The notes under the pieces were generated by a model that did not search any database, was not told the origin of the DNA, and saw only the letters and a program-made list of their open reading frames with translations. The position numbers and the translations under genes were made by a program. Below, in pieces: positions 18,713 to 28,597 of a stretch of DNA of 64,000 nt; position 1 is the stretch's first letter; each line of letters begins with the position of its first letter. Source of the stretch: Bacteroidales bacterium. GTDB taxonomy: Bacteria; Bacteroidota; Bacteroidia; Bacteroidales; UBA932. Location of the stretch: contig JAEETP010000004.1 in NCBI GenBank assembly GCA_016290415.1, positions 1 through 64,000 on the forward strand, given 5' to 3'.

Positions 18713-21700
18713 ATGAACTTATTAACCAAAATTAGCTCTAAACTGATGACAGTTCTGGCTGCGGCTCTCTTTTTAGGAGGGCAGGCACTTGCCCAGAATA
18801 TTTCGGTAACCGGGGCCGTTACAGATTCGCGTGGGAATCCTCTGCCGGGTGCATCTGTCATCGAAGTCGGTACCAGCAATGGCGTTACTACAGATGCTAA
18901 TGGTATCTATGTGATTACCGTGAAACCCAAAGCTGAACTCCAGGCGGTCTTTATCGGTATGAAAACAGAGACAGTTGCGGTGAACGGCAATAAAAAAATC
19001 AATTTTACTCTTGCCGAAGACCGTACACAACTAGATGAGGCTGTCGTTGTTGCGTATGGCGTTCAGAAAAAAGCGACACTTACAGGTTCGGTAGCAAGTA
19101 TTGGAAGTGATGAAATAGTCATCACAAAGAATGCGAATGCAGAGAACATGCTTACCGGTAAACTTTCAGGTCTCCGTGTTGTTCAGAACACATCAGAGCC
19201 TGGTACCTTTAATTCTTCTATCAGTATCCGTGACTTCGGTACCCCCCTTATTATTATTGATGGTGTTCCCAGATCGACTATTGGACGACTCAATGGAAAT
19301 GATATCGAGAGTGTGTCTGTAATAAAGGATGCATCTGCCGCCGTTTATGGTGTAAGGGCAGCAGATGGTGTAATCATTATTACAACAAAGCAGGGAACTA
19401 AAGACAGAATGCACATCACATACGATTATAACCTCAATCTCAGTACACTGACTGGTCTGCCCAAGCCGCTTGATGCACTTTCATATATGCAACTTTATAA
19501 TGAGGAATCATGGCGAAACTACCTCAACCCTTCCGTTCAGTATACTGAAGAAGAAATGAATGCCTATAGGACAGGTGAGGCTGTGTCTACAGACTGGTAC
19601 CATGCAACCGTACGTGAGATTACACCGAGCCATCAGCACACAATCAGTGCTGATGGTGGTACGGATAAAATTCGGTACTACATGAGTTTGGGCTATACAG
19701 ACCAGGAGAGCTTTTATAAGAACGGAGATTTGAAATTTAATCAGTACTTTTTTCGTTCAAACATATCCGCAGACCTAGCAAACGGCCTTACTGCAAGTCT
19801 CAATGTATGGGGAGATCTTGATGATAAGATTCAGCCTCATGAGGGCTCCGGCTCCATAATCAGAGCTCTTTGGCGTCAGAGGCCGTCTGACCCGATTTAT
19901 GCAAATGACAATGAGAAATATCTATACAAGCCCACCGTTGATGGATATAACCCTGTCGCTTTTTCTGATATTAGTCAGGTGGGTTACAATGATCAGACAA
20001 ACAAGTTCTTGCAGACCAAGTTCTCACTTGAGTATAAACCTGCGTTTATGAAAGGATTTGCTGCCAAGGTGTCCCTCAGCTATGATACCCAGATTTATGA
20101 CAGTAAGGACTATAAAAAGGCGTACAACCTTTATACATATAATGCTGCAACAGATGAGTATATTGCCAACACGTTGAGCTCTCCGTCTCAGATAAGTCGT
20201 GAGTACTCATATAATCAGCAGATACTTCTTGATGCTTCGGTTAGTTATGACAACAAGTTTGGTGACAACCATGTGTCTGGGATGGTTTTGTATGAGGAGG
20301 AGATGAACAAGAATGACAGTTTCTATGCAAGGCGTTATCTCAGCCTTGATCTGGATGAGATTTTTGCCGGATTGTCAGAGAACCAGCAGGGAAATGGAAG
20401 CGGTCTAAAAGAGTATGCGTCCCGTGCTGTTGTCGCCCGTTTTAATTACGATTATGCCGGCAAGTATCTTGTTGAACTCTCCGGGCGATACGACCAATCT
20501 TCGAAATTCGCACCTTCGCACCGCGCCGGTTTTTTCCCGGGAGGATCGATAGGTTATCGTATTTCCGAAGAGCGTTTTTGGAAGAACAACAGGTTTCTCA
20601 GTAAAATCAACAATCTTAAGTTACGAGCTTCATACGGCGTGATGGGTCGTGACAATAATCTTGACTTCCAATTCCTTACCGGTTATACATATCCCACGAG
20701 TGGATCAGTGTTTAATGGAGCATATGTCAATGGCCTGTCTGATAAAGGCATTGCAAATCAGAATGTTACGTGGGAGACATGTTACACGGCAAACATAGGC
20801 CTTGACCTGAATGCATGGAATGGTCTCTTGGGCTATTCAGTCGATCTATTCGACCGCCATAGAACAGGAATATTTACGACACGCCGTAATTCCCTTCCCG
20901 CAACTACCGGTGCCGACCTTCCTCAGGAGAATCTTAATGAAGAACGGACTAGAGGTTGGGATATGCAGGCGAGTCATCACAACCATATAGGAGATTTCTA
21001 CTATTCACTCAATGGAAATGTTTCTTTTGCCTATACGATGACTCTCTATCGTGAAAGAGCCGAGTCCGGTAATTCCTATGAGAACTGGTACAATAATAAT
21101 AGTTATAGGAACGTTGGCTTATGGTGGGGACTACAAGGTGTTGGCCGCTATGAAAATTGGGATGAGATTATTAACAGTCCAACACAAGTTGGGAACGGTA
21201 CCCTTCCCGGAGATTATTTATATGAGGACTGGAATGGGGATGGATACATCACGAGTCAAGACAAACACATCATCGGCTATAGTGGCGCTCCTCAGATATA
21301 TTACGGTCTTACTTTTGAGTGCTCATGGAAAGGCATAGATTTCAATATGCTATGGCAAGGGGCAGCTCGTCACTGGGTAGAATACGAAGAGATTTTGGGA
21401 GAGTCCATTTGGGGCGGTGGTAACGGACCGGACTATTTCTTTGACAGATGGCATCCGGTTGATCCGACAGCTGATGTATATGACCCCAATACTGAATGGG
21501 TACAAGGTACGTATGCATTCGGTGGCGTGAGTGGGGCCGGTACATTCAAGGTTGAAAATGCAGCATATGCTCGTCTGAAAAGTGTTGAACTTGGCTACAC
21601 CTTCCCCCGTTCGTTAACCAGAAAAATCGCGATTTACAATTTGCGAATCTACGCTAATAGCTACAATCCGCTTACTTTCAGCAAACTGAAATATGTTGAT

Positions 21701-21781
21701 CCCGAGCATTCTAGCGGTAATCATGGCTACATATATCCAATTAATACAACTTACAACTTCGGTGTTCAAGTTAAATTCTAA
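18713..21781 (+). CDS. SusC/RagA-family TonB-linked outer membrane protein
   Basis: Carboxypeptidase-like N-domain VTGAVTDSRGNPLPGASV; plug IRDFGTPLIIIDGVPRS; DASAAVYGVRAADGVIIITTK. Confidence 0.95.
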   Translation: MNLLTKISSKLMTVLAAALFLGGQALAQNISVTGAVTDSRGNPLPGASVIEVGTSNGVTTDANGIYVITVKPKAELQAVFIGMKTETVAVNGNKKINFTLAEDRTQLDEAVVVAYGVQKKATLTGSVASIGSDEIVITKNANAENMLTGKLSGLRVVQNTSEPGTFNSSISIRDFGTPLIIIDGVPRSTIGRLNGNDIESVSVIKDASAAVYGVRAADGVIIITTKQGTKDRMHITYDYNLNLSTLTGLPKPLDALSYMQLYNEESWRNYLNPSVQYTEEEMNAYRTGEAVSTDWYHATVREITPSHQHTISADGGTDKIRYYMSLGYTDQESFYKNGDLKFNQYFFRSNISADLANGLTASLNVWGDLDDKIQPHEGSGSIIRALWRQRPSDPIYANDNEKYLYKPTVDGYNPVAFSDISQVGYNDQTNKFLQTKFSLEYKPAFMKGFAAKVSLSYDTQIYDSKDYKKAYNLYTYNAATDEYIANTLSSPSQISREYSYNQQILLDASVSYDNKFGDNHVSGMVLYEEEMNKNDSFYARRYLSLDLDEIFAGLSENQQGNGSGLKEYASRAVVARFNYDYAGKYLVELSGRYDQSSKFAPSHRAGFFPGGSIGYRISEERFWKNNRFLSKINNLKLRASYGVMGRDNNLDFQFLTGYTYPTSGSVFNGAYVNGLSDKGIANQNVTWETCYTANIGLDLNAWNGLLGYSVDLFDRHRTGIFTTRRNSLPATTGADLPQENLNEERTRGWDMQASHHNHIGDFYYSLNGNVSFAYTMTLYRERAESGNSYENWYNNNSYRNVGLWWGLQGVGRYENWDEIINSPTQVGNGTLPGDYLYEDWNGDGYITSQDKHIIGYSGAPQIYYGLTFECSWKGIDFNMLWQGAARHWVEYEEILGESIWGGGNGPDYFFDRWHPVDPTADVYDPNTEWVQGTYAFGGVSGAGTFKVENAAYARLKSVELGYTFPRSLTRKIAIYNLRIYANSYNPLTFSKLKYVDPEHSSGNHGYIYPINTTYNFGVQVKF

Positions 21782-21794
21782 TTACGGTACAGTG

Positions 21795-23795
21795 ATGAAA
21801 ACTATCAAAAGTATATTAATTGTGATTGCAGGCATAATTTGCTTTTCAAGTTGTGCCGACCTTGACGTCAAACCTCGCAATATGGTGAGCGATGATGCGG
21901 TATTCAATTCTGCGGCCGGTGTCGAGGCTTACTTTGCGAAACTCTATAGGGAGTTACCCATTGAAGATTTCAATTATACTGCGTCAGATGGCTTTAACCA
22001 TAGATATGGATGGCAGTACAGGCCCAATAGTGGTTATACAGGCGAGTTCATTTCGCGTGATATAGATAACTGCGTCTATGAAAAGGCAGACATGGTCTGG
22101 TCATGGGTTTATCAGAACGTAAGACGTATTAACTACTTCATTAACAACTTTGAACCTTATAAGGATTACTTCAAGGAAGAGACTTATAATCATCTTATTG
22201 GAGAAGCCTATTTCCTCAGAGCATATAGTTACTATGCCCTTGCCAAACGTCATGGTGGTGTCCCTTATCTTACAGAAGTGATAGATTATCCAGATTGTGG
22301 ATATGAAGGCACTTTTGTAGAGAGAAACTCCGAGGAGGAGACATGGAGAATGATAGGCCAAGATTTGGACATGGCATATAATCTTATGGGTTCGGACAAA
22401 ATGGCCCCTGAACGGGCAAACAGATATACTGCCGCCGCGCTCAAGTCCAAAGTAATGCTTACTGCCGGATGTATTGCCAAGTACAATACAATTTACCATT
22501 TCCATAAGGGAAGCGATGGGGCACCCAATGTCCAGGTGTGCGGTATTCCTGCTGACAAGGCTGATGAGTTCTTTAAAGAGGCTTTAACAGCCGCTAAACT
22601 TGTTGAAGGCCATGCATCGCTGTACAAGAAGAAATTTGTCGCTGGAGACAAAGAGAAGATAAGGGATAATCTGATTCAGTGCTTCCTCGATGAAGATAAT
22701 CCCGAGATTCTCTTTGTGAGACGGTATAACTACACCGATACGAACCACAGCTATGATAAGTTTATGCGCAATCGTATGTATCCTGTCGATGGTATCGGCT
22801 CATCGGGTTGTCCCAGCCTTGATTTTGTCGAGATGTTCGAGTTGTATGATATGGAAGGCAATTCTCTTAAGGATGAAAATGGCGAGTTCATATGCTTTGA
22901 CGAGAATGGTGAGTATATCCTTTGGGATGATAGAAATGATCCATGGAAGAACTGTGAACCTCGTTTAAAGGCATATGTTATATGTCCCGGAGATGAGTTC
23001 ATGGGTAAACCTATCGATATACGTAGAGGCATTTATACGGGTCCATGGACTCCTGGAGAACATTCTGGTATAAAACCGTTGCGAAGTAAGACTACATGGA
23101 GTAACTATAAGACTGTTGCCAACGGCGGTTATATTGTCGATGCCGGTAGTGCCGATGGCTCTGAGAAATCTCCCTATGAGTTTGAAGATGGAACAAAGAT
23201 GACGAAATGCGGTTTGGCCGGTCCTTTTAACGAGAATTCAGAGTCTGCCCATACCGGTTTCTCAACGCGCAAGTTCCTCGTGGAATCTCGTACAGAGGCG
23301 GCTTATGAGAATAAGATGGATCAGCAGTGGATAGATATGCGCTATGCAGAGGTGATGCTTAATAGGGCAGAAGCCGAGTATGAGCTCTTCCTTGATGGCC
23401 AGCCTGAAGGAGATTTGGCAGATGCAATGATTCAGATCAATGCTATCCGAGAAAGAGCCGGCGCTACTCTTCTTACATCTGTGGGAGAACTGACACTTGA
23501 TGTGGTTAGAACGGAAAGACGTAAAGAAATGGCAAATGAGAACAAGATCTATTGGGATTTCAAGCGATGGAGGATTCTCGATGTGCTTCAGAATAAGACC
23601 ATATATCATACGCTTATGCCGTTCTATGTTTCTACGACAAGCCCTACTTCAGCGGAAGGTGGAAAGTGGTTCTACGACCGTCGGGAAGACCAATATCATA
23701 AGCAATTTTCATATAATACAAGGTACTACTACCATCCTATTCCCAGTGCAGAAATAAACAGGAATCCCAACCTGGAACAAAACCCTGGTTTTTAA
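21795..23795 (+). CDS. RagB/SusD-family nutrient uptake lipoprotein
   Basis: CFSSCADLDVKPRNMVSDDAVF; GEAYFLRAYSYYALAKRHGGVPYL; INAIRERAG; C-terminal EINRNPNLEQNPGF. Confidence 0.93.
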   Translation: MKTIKSILIVIAGIICFSSCADLDVKPRNMVSDDAVFNSAAGVEAYFAKLYRELPIEDFNYTASDGFNHRYGWQYRPNSGYTGEFISRDIDNCVYEKADMVWSWVYQNVRRINYFINNFEPYKDYFKEETYNHLIGEAYFLRAYSYYALAKRHGGVPYLTEVIDYPDCGYEGTFVERNSEEETWRMIGQDLDMAYNLMGSDKMAPERANRYTAAALKSKVMLTAGCIAKYNTIYHFHKGSDGAPNVQVCGIPADKADEFFKEALTAAKLVEGHASLYKKKFVAGDKEKIRDNLIQCFLDEDNPEILFVRRYNYTDTNHSYDKFMRNRMYPVDGIGSSGCPSLDFVEMFELYDMEGNSLKDENGEFICFDENGEYILWDDRNDPWKNCEPRLKAYVICPGDEFMGKPIDIRRGIYTGPWTPGEHSGIKPLRSKTTWSNYKTVANGGYIVDAGSADGSEKSPYEFEDGTKMTKCGLAGPFNENSESAHTGFSTRKFLVESRTEAAYENKMDQQWIDMRYAEVMLNRAEAEYELFLDGQPEGDLADAMIQINAIRERAGATLLTSVGELTLDVVRTERRKEMANENKIYWDFKRWRILDVLQNKTIYHTLMPFYVSTTSPTSAEGGKWFYDRREDQYHKQFSYNTRYYYHPIPSAEINRNPNLEQNPGF

Positions 23796-23806
23796 TAGTA
23801 TAGAGT

Positions 23807-24586
23807 ATGAAAAAAATAATTAACATATTGTTGCTTCTTGGCGTAGTTCTCGTGTCCTGCGCTAGGATTGATAATTATGAGGAGCCGAAGGAAACGTTTA
23901 CCGGAATGCTTATAGACAAAGGTACCGGCGAACCCTTTCACTGCTGTCCTACAGGTGGCACGAAACTGAAGTTGATGGAATATAGCTGGGATGAGAATCC
24001 TACTCCATTCTATATCCTCTGCAAGGTTGATGGTTCATTCAATCATACCAAGTTATTCAAAGGAGAATATGGAGTTCAGCCGGTTGGCGCATTTGTGCCT
24101 TACCAACAACTGGATGCAGAAGGTAACTACATACGTAATGATGAGGTACGACTCAAGATAGAAGGTACTGTAAAATACACTTTTGAGGTAGAACCATTTC
24201 TCCGTCTGGAGTGGGTGGGCGAACCCTCAATTGATGAAAAAGGACGGCTTGTCGGCAAGGTGAAAATAACGAGAGGCACTGATAACCCGGACTATCAAGC
24301 TAATATTAATTATATAGCGATGTATGTCTCTTCTACGCCTTCTGCCGGTAATGGTAACTATATTGCAAATTTCAGTCAATATAGGAGCTATGAGGACACT
24401 GATGGGAATGCTTATATAGGCGAAGAATTGCAATACACTTCTAAAACAGCACTATATACTGGCCGTACATATTACATAAGATGGGCGGCAAGAACTACAA
24501 CTATTATAAATGGTGTGCAGCACTTCAATTATTCAGATGTTAAGGCAATTGAAGTTCCTGCCGCTTCTGACTCTTCTGAAGAATAA
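23807..24586 (+). CDS. DUF3823-like lipoprotein, SusD-associated
   Basis: Lipobox VVLVSC; IDNYEEPKETFTGMLIDKGTGEPF; directly downstream of susD. Confidence 0.75.
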   Translation: MKKIINILLLLGVVLVSCARIDNYEEPKETFTGMLIDKGTGEPFHCCPTGGTKLKLMEYSWDENPTPFYILCKVDGSFNHTKLFKGEYGVQPVGAFVPYQQLDAEGNYIRNDEVRLKIEGTVKYTFEVEPFLRLEWVGEPSIDEKGRLVGKVKITRGTDNPDYQANINYIAMYVSSTPSAGNGNYIANFSQYRSYEDTDGNAYIGEELQYTSKTALYTGRTYYIRWAARTTTIINGVQHFNYSDVKAIEVPAASDSSEE

Positions 24587-24599
24587 TAACCCCATCAAT

Positions 24600-26351
24600 A
24601 TGAGGAAACATATCAGATTGATTCTTGCCACTCTGGTGGTTTTCGTTTCTTGTGATTCAAACAAGTCTCGAATTGATGGAAACTGGCTTCCATGTGTCGG
24701 GACAATGCCGTCTGCATACTGGAACATAGTTGGTTCTGATGGAATCGATGATTATATGCTCAGCGAATCTCTTATCGGCCTATCTGCTCTGGCTATTGAA
24801 GACGGCGTGAACGATGTGATGGTTTGGAGTCAGGAAAGCAAACAGACTGGTTATGTGAATTCAATCAATGAAATCAAACAAAGTGGAGTAAAGTGCCTTG
24901 GTGACGTAGGAGTTGAAGAACTTGCACTGCTTCCTGCCGATATGCCCGGTAGCCTTCGCAATATATATGATGGGTATGTACTGATTGACATCGAGCACAA
25001 TCCGGAGAGTGTAAGTGTCGGCGCTGTTGCCAGCCATGTCTTCAGAGGACTAATCGTAGATATCAAGAAGAAGGATTTATTCGATCAAGCCGGAATAGAG
25101 ATGCTCTATGATGCTACCCAACAGACGGTGGCTGATTCATGGCATGAGTTTAAAGATAAGTGCAGGAATACGGGTCTTATTTTCAACCATGTCGGCGTGT
25201 TTCTGCTTAAGAACATGGTTATTGCCAACAGATGGTTTTGCATAAATATCAACACCGTTTACGGCGACCCGACAGCACCTCGGAACTGGGATCTGTTTTG
25301 TGAAGTACTTAACTGGCTTGAACCGAATTCTCCTTGCTATGGCGCTGATGCCGGCAGCGATGAAGGCGACCTTGATGAGATAATCTCACTCTACGGTAAT
25401 CATTGGGTCCCGTTTGATTGGGGGCATAATACCGTAATGACTTCTCTCTGCTACAAGGAGAATCAGGGTGACCTGAAGTATCAGCCACTTGACCCTAAAA
25501 CAATAGATTTCTCACTGGACAAAAACTTTATCTCTTACTATATGTCAGATGGAGATAACTGTCAGTGGCTCATGCATTCATTCTATGATAAGTACTATTC
25601 TGACCCATTCATTGACAAGACCAAGTGCTCTTTTGGGATGGCATGCGGCAACCTATCGATGATTTCGCCGGCACAAATGAGATTCCTCCTAGAAAAGAAG
25701 AGACCTCAGTCAAGTATCTTTGAGCGAGGTAGCTACTACTTCATCGATAAACTTGGCCAGTATAAGGATCGCCAAGCAATCCTAAAACAGATGGCTGAGG
25801 CTCAAGCAGCACAGATGAAGAGGAATAATGTGGTGCTCCTGGGTACAGTCACCCGAGATAAGGTTGATTCTCCAGAAGCAATGGAGGGCTATCAGGCAAT
25901 GGTAGACGCAAACGATAACTTGCTAGGAATAATTGCAATCGCATATTCTCCATATGCGGATTCTGATCAGGAGATTATGTGGGTTACAAATAAGAAAGGA
26001 ATCGACATTCCGATCGTAATGACCACATACTCTATTTGGAACTGCCAGACAGAGAATCATCTTGATGAAGGTAGCCCTACATATATCGCTCACAAGATGA
26101 AGCGAGATGGCAAGAAGTACAATGCTATCTGTATTCATTGTTGGAGTTGGTTCGGTGATACCGGTGACAGCGAAGATGAACTTGCGGAATTCGACACGAA
26201 GACATATCCACGCGTTAGTAAGGTAGAGTGTGCGGATATGTGTACCCGTCGTCTTCCTGACACCTACACAACATGTAATCTGGAGGAACTCTTCTGGAGA
26301 ATACGAATGGAATATCGTCCGGAGCAGACTAAAGCCATCCTTGGATTATAA
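24600..26351 (+). CDS. GxGYxYP-like putative glycoside hydrolase lipoprotein, copy 2
   Basis: Paralog of the 16793 product: PSAYWNIVGSDG, SYYMSDGDNCQWLM, LEELFWRIRMEYRPEQTKAILGL. Confidence 0.6.
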   Translation: MRKHIRLILATLVVFVSCDSNKSRIDGNWLPCVGTMPSAYWNIVGSDGIDDYMLSESLIGLSALAIEDGVNDVMVWSQESKQTGYVNSINEIKQSGVKCLGDVGVEELALLPADMPGSLRNIYDGYVLIDIEHNPESVSVGAVASHVFRGLIVDIKKKDLFDQAGIEMLYDATQQTVADSWHEFKDKCRNTGLIFNHVGVFLLKNMVIANRWFCININTVYGDPTAPRNWDLFCEVLNWLEPNSPCYGADAGSDEGDLDEIISLYGNHWVPFDWGHNTVMTSLCYKENQGDLKYQPLDPKTIDFSLDKNFISYYMSDGDNCQWLMHSFYDKYYSDPFIDKTKCSFGMACGNLSMISPAQMRFLLEKKRPQSSIFERGSYYFIDKLGQYKDRQAILKQMAEAQAAQMKRNNVVLLGTVTRDKVDSPEAMEGYQAMVDANDNLLGIIAIAYSPYADSDQEIMWVTNKKGIDIPIVMTTYSIWNCQTENHLDEGSPTYIAHKMKRDGKKYNAICIHCWSWFGDTGDSEDELAEFDTKTYPRVSKVECADMCTRRLPDTYTTCNLEELFWRIRMEYRPEQTKAILGL

Positions 26352-26362
26352 TAAGCTACATT

Positions 26363-28588
26363 ATGCGATACTATAAAACAATAAGTACAAGAGTCGTTAC
26401 ACTAGTAGCTTTAGCTATGTTAATGGCCGGCTGCGCTTCGGATAATCTTACGGATTATGTAAATCCTATGGTCGGAACGGATTGGAATGGCCATACATAT
26501 CCTGGAGCATCAGTCCCTTTTGGACTTGTTTCGGCAAGTCCGGATACTGGTGTTGATGGTTGGGCCCACTGTTCCGGCTACCGATATCAGGATCCAACGA
26601 TCATGGGTTTCTCTCAGACTCATTTTAGCGGTACCGGCGCACCCGATATGGGAGATTTTTTACTTGTTCCTGTTACGGGCGAGCCAAAGTTCGAAGTGGG
26701 CTCTGAAGATAATCCAGATGAGGGTTATAGATCAAGATTCTCACATGAAACAGAAGTCGCGAATCCAGGCTATTATGCAGTCACCCTCGAAGACTACGGG
26801 ATAAGATGTGAGGCGACGGCTACAAAAAGATGTACTTTTTACAGGTTCGTTTTTCCTGCCGATCAGAAGTCTGGTATTATAATCGACCTTGATCATGGTA
26901 TCGGCGATCATAAAACAGATTGCTTGTTAGAATTTACCTCTGATAATACCATCAAGATGATGCGCCGTTCAAGTGGTTTTATAGGGAATCACACATACTA
27001 TAGTTTCGCAGAATTCTCTGAAGATATTGTCGGTTGTGAATACTCAGAAAATAGAGATAAGGTTTACCTTGAGTTCCCTGCGGGTTCAACAATCCTTGTT
27101 CGAATGGGTGTCTCCACCGTAGGCTGTGATGGGGCAGAGAAGAATCTTCGTGTAGAGATTCCTCATTGGGAGTTTGAGGAGGTCAAGGATGATGCCAATG
27201 TGATGTGGAATAAGGAACTTGCAAGAATACATGTTCGAAAAGCAGTCAAAGAGGACGATAAAACTATCCTCTATACCGCACTTTATCATACAATGATTGC
27301 TCCTATAGAGATTACGGATGTTGACGGCAGGCATTATGGATGGGATGGTAAAATCCATGAAAGTAATGTGGCCCGTTATACAACCTTTTCACTGTGGGAT
27401 ACCTACAGAGCGCTTCATCCACTGTACAATATTATATGTCGGGATAAGAATATCGAGTTCATCAACTCAATGTTGGAGTTTGACAAAGAGTTCGGTGGAT
27501 TGCCAATCCATGTTTTTGGAATATGGGAAGTATATGGTATGATCGGCATGCACTCTACAGCTGTTCTGGCAGATGCAATCATTCAGGATGTTCCTGGCTT
27601 TGATTATGAACAAGCGTACGATGCAATGAAGAGAGAGGTAACGCCCTCTGATATATGGTATCTTAGAGGACTTCACCCGATGAATGAACGGGGTTTCATT
27701 CCTGTCGAGAATGAAGATCAATCTGTATCGAAGTTGATGGAATATGCATTTAACTACTGGTGCGTAGCAAGAGTTGCAGATAAACTTGGTAAGACTGAGG
27801 AGGCTGCTAAGTATTATGAACTAGCTAAGGCTTACAAGAATGTCTATGACCCTGATAGCGGATTTGTACGAGGTCGTCATGAGGATGGGAGCTGGGTTGA
27901 ACCATTCGACCCCTATAAAACCGGCAACAGTTATTACACGGAAGGTAATGCCTGGCAGTATAATTTTTATGTGCCGCAGGATATCAATACATATATCGGC
28001 ATGTTTGGCGGAGATGAGGCCTTCGCTTCCAAACTGGACGAAATGTTTCAAACCAATCTTTCTGATGAAAGTTGTGTTACTCTAGACGTTACCGGTCTTA
28101 TTGGCCAATACGCACAGGGGAATGAGCCGAGTCATCATGCCGCATATCTATATAATTTCACCGGTCAACCATGGAAGACTCAGGAGATGGTCGCCCGTAT
28201 AAAGAGAGAAATGTATACTTCTGCTCCGGACGGCCTTTGCGGAAACGAAGACTACGGTCAGATGTCAGCTTGGTATATCATGAGTGCAATAGGGTTCTAT
28301 CCCGTTACTCCTGCAAGTGGATTCTACGTTTTGGGCACGCCCACTTTCAAGGAGATAGCTCTCCGTTTATACAATGGGAAGCAGTTTGTTGTCAAGGCGC
28401 CTAAGGTGTCTGAGGAGAATGTTTATGTTCAGTCAGTAACGCTCAATGGTCGGCCATATACAAAGACATATATATCGACAAATGACGTCCAGAAGGGTGG
28501 TGAACTTGTATTTAATATGGGGCCCAAACCCAATAAGGAGTGGGGCGTGGCAGAGCAAGATAGGCCGCATATCTCAATAAATGATTAA
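26363..28588 (+). CDS. GH92 family glycoside hydrolase, second copy
   Basis: GHTYPGASVPFGLVSASPDTG; HFSGTGAPDMGDFLL; GNEPSHHAAYLYNFTGQPWKTQ; GLCGNEDYGQMSAW. Confidence 0.93.
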   Translation: MRYYKTISTRVVTLVALAMLMAGCASDNLTDYVNPMVGTDWNGHTYPGASVPFGLVSASPDTGVDGWAHCSGYRYQDPTIMGFSQTHFSGTGAPDMGDFLLVPVTGEPKFEVGSEDNPDEGYRSRFSHETEVANPGYYAVTLEDYGIRCEATATKRCTFYRFVFPADQKSGIIIDLDHGIGDHKTDCLLEFTSDNTIKMMRRSSGFIGNHTYYSFAEFSEDIVGCEYSENRDKVYLEFPAGSTILVRMGVSTVGCDGAEKNLRVEIPHWEFEEVKDDANVMWNKELARIHVRKAVKEDDKTILYTALYHTMIAPIEITDVDGRHYGWDGKIHESNVARYTTFSLWDTYRALHPLYNIICRDKNIEFINSMLEFDKEFGGLPIHVFGIWEVYGMIGMHSTAVLADAIIQDVPGFDYEQAYDAMKREVTPSDIWYLRGLHPMNERGFIPVENEDQSVSKLMEYAFNYWCVARVADKLGKTEEAAKYYELAKAYKNVYDPDSGFVRGRHEDGSWVEPFDPYKTGNSYYTEGNAWQYNFYVPQDINTYIGMFGGDEAFASKLDEMFQTNLSDESCVTLDVTGLIGQYAQGNEPSHHAAYLYNFTGQPWKTQEMVARIKREMYTSAPDGLCGNEDYGQMSAWYIMSAIGFYPVTPASGFYVLGTPTFKEIALRLYNGKQFVVKAPKVSEENVYVQSVTLNGRPYTKTYISTNDVQKGGELVFNMGPKPNKEWGVAEQDRPHISIND

Positions 28589-28597
28589 TGGTATAAA

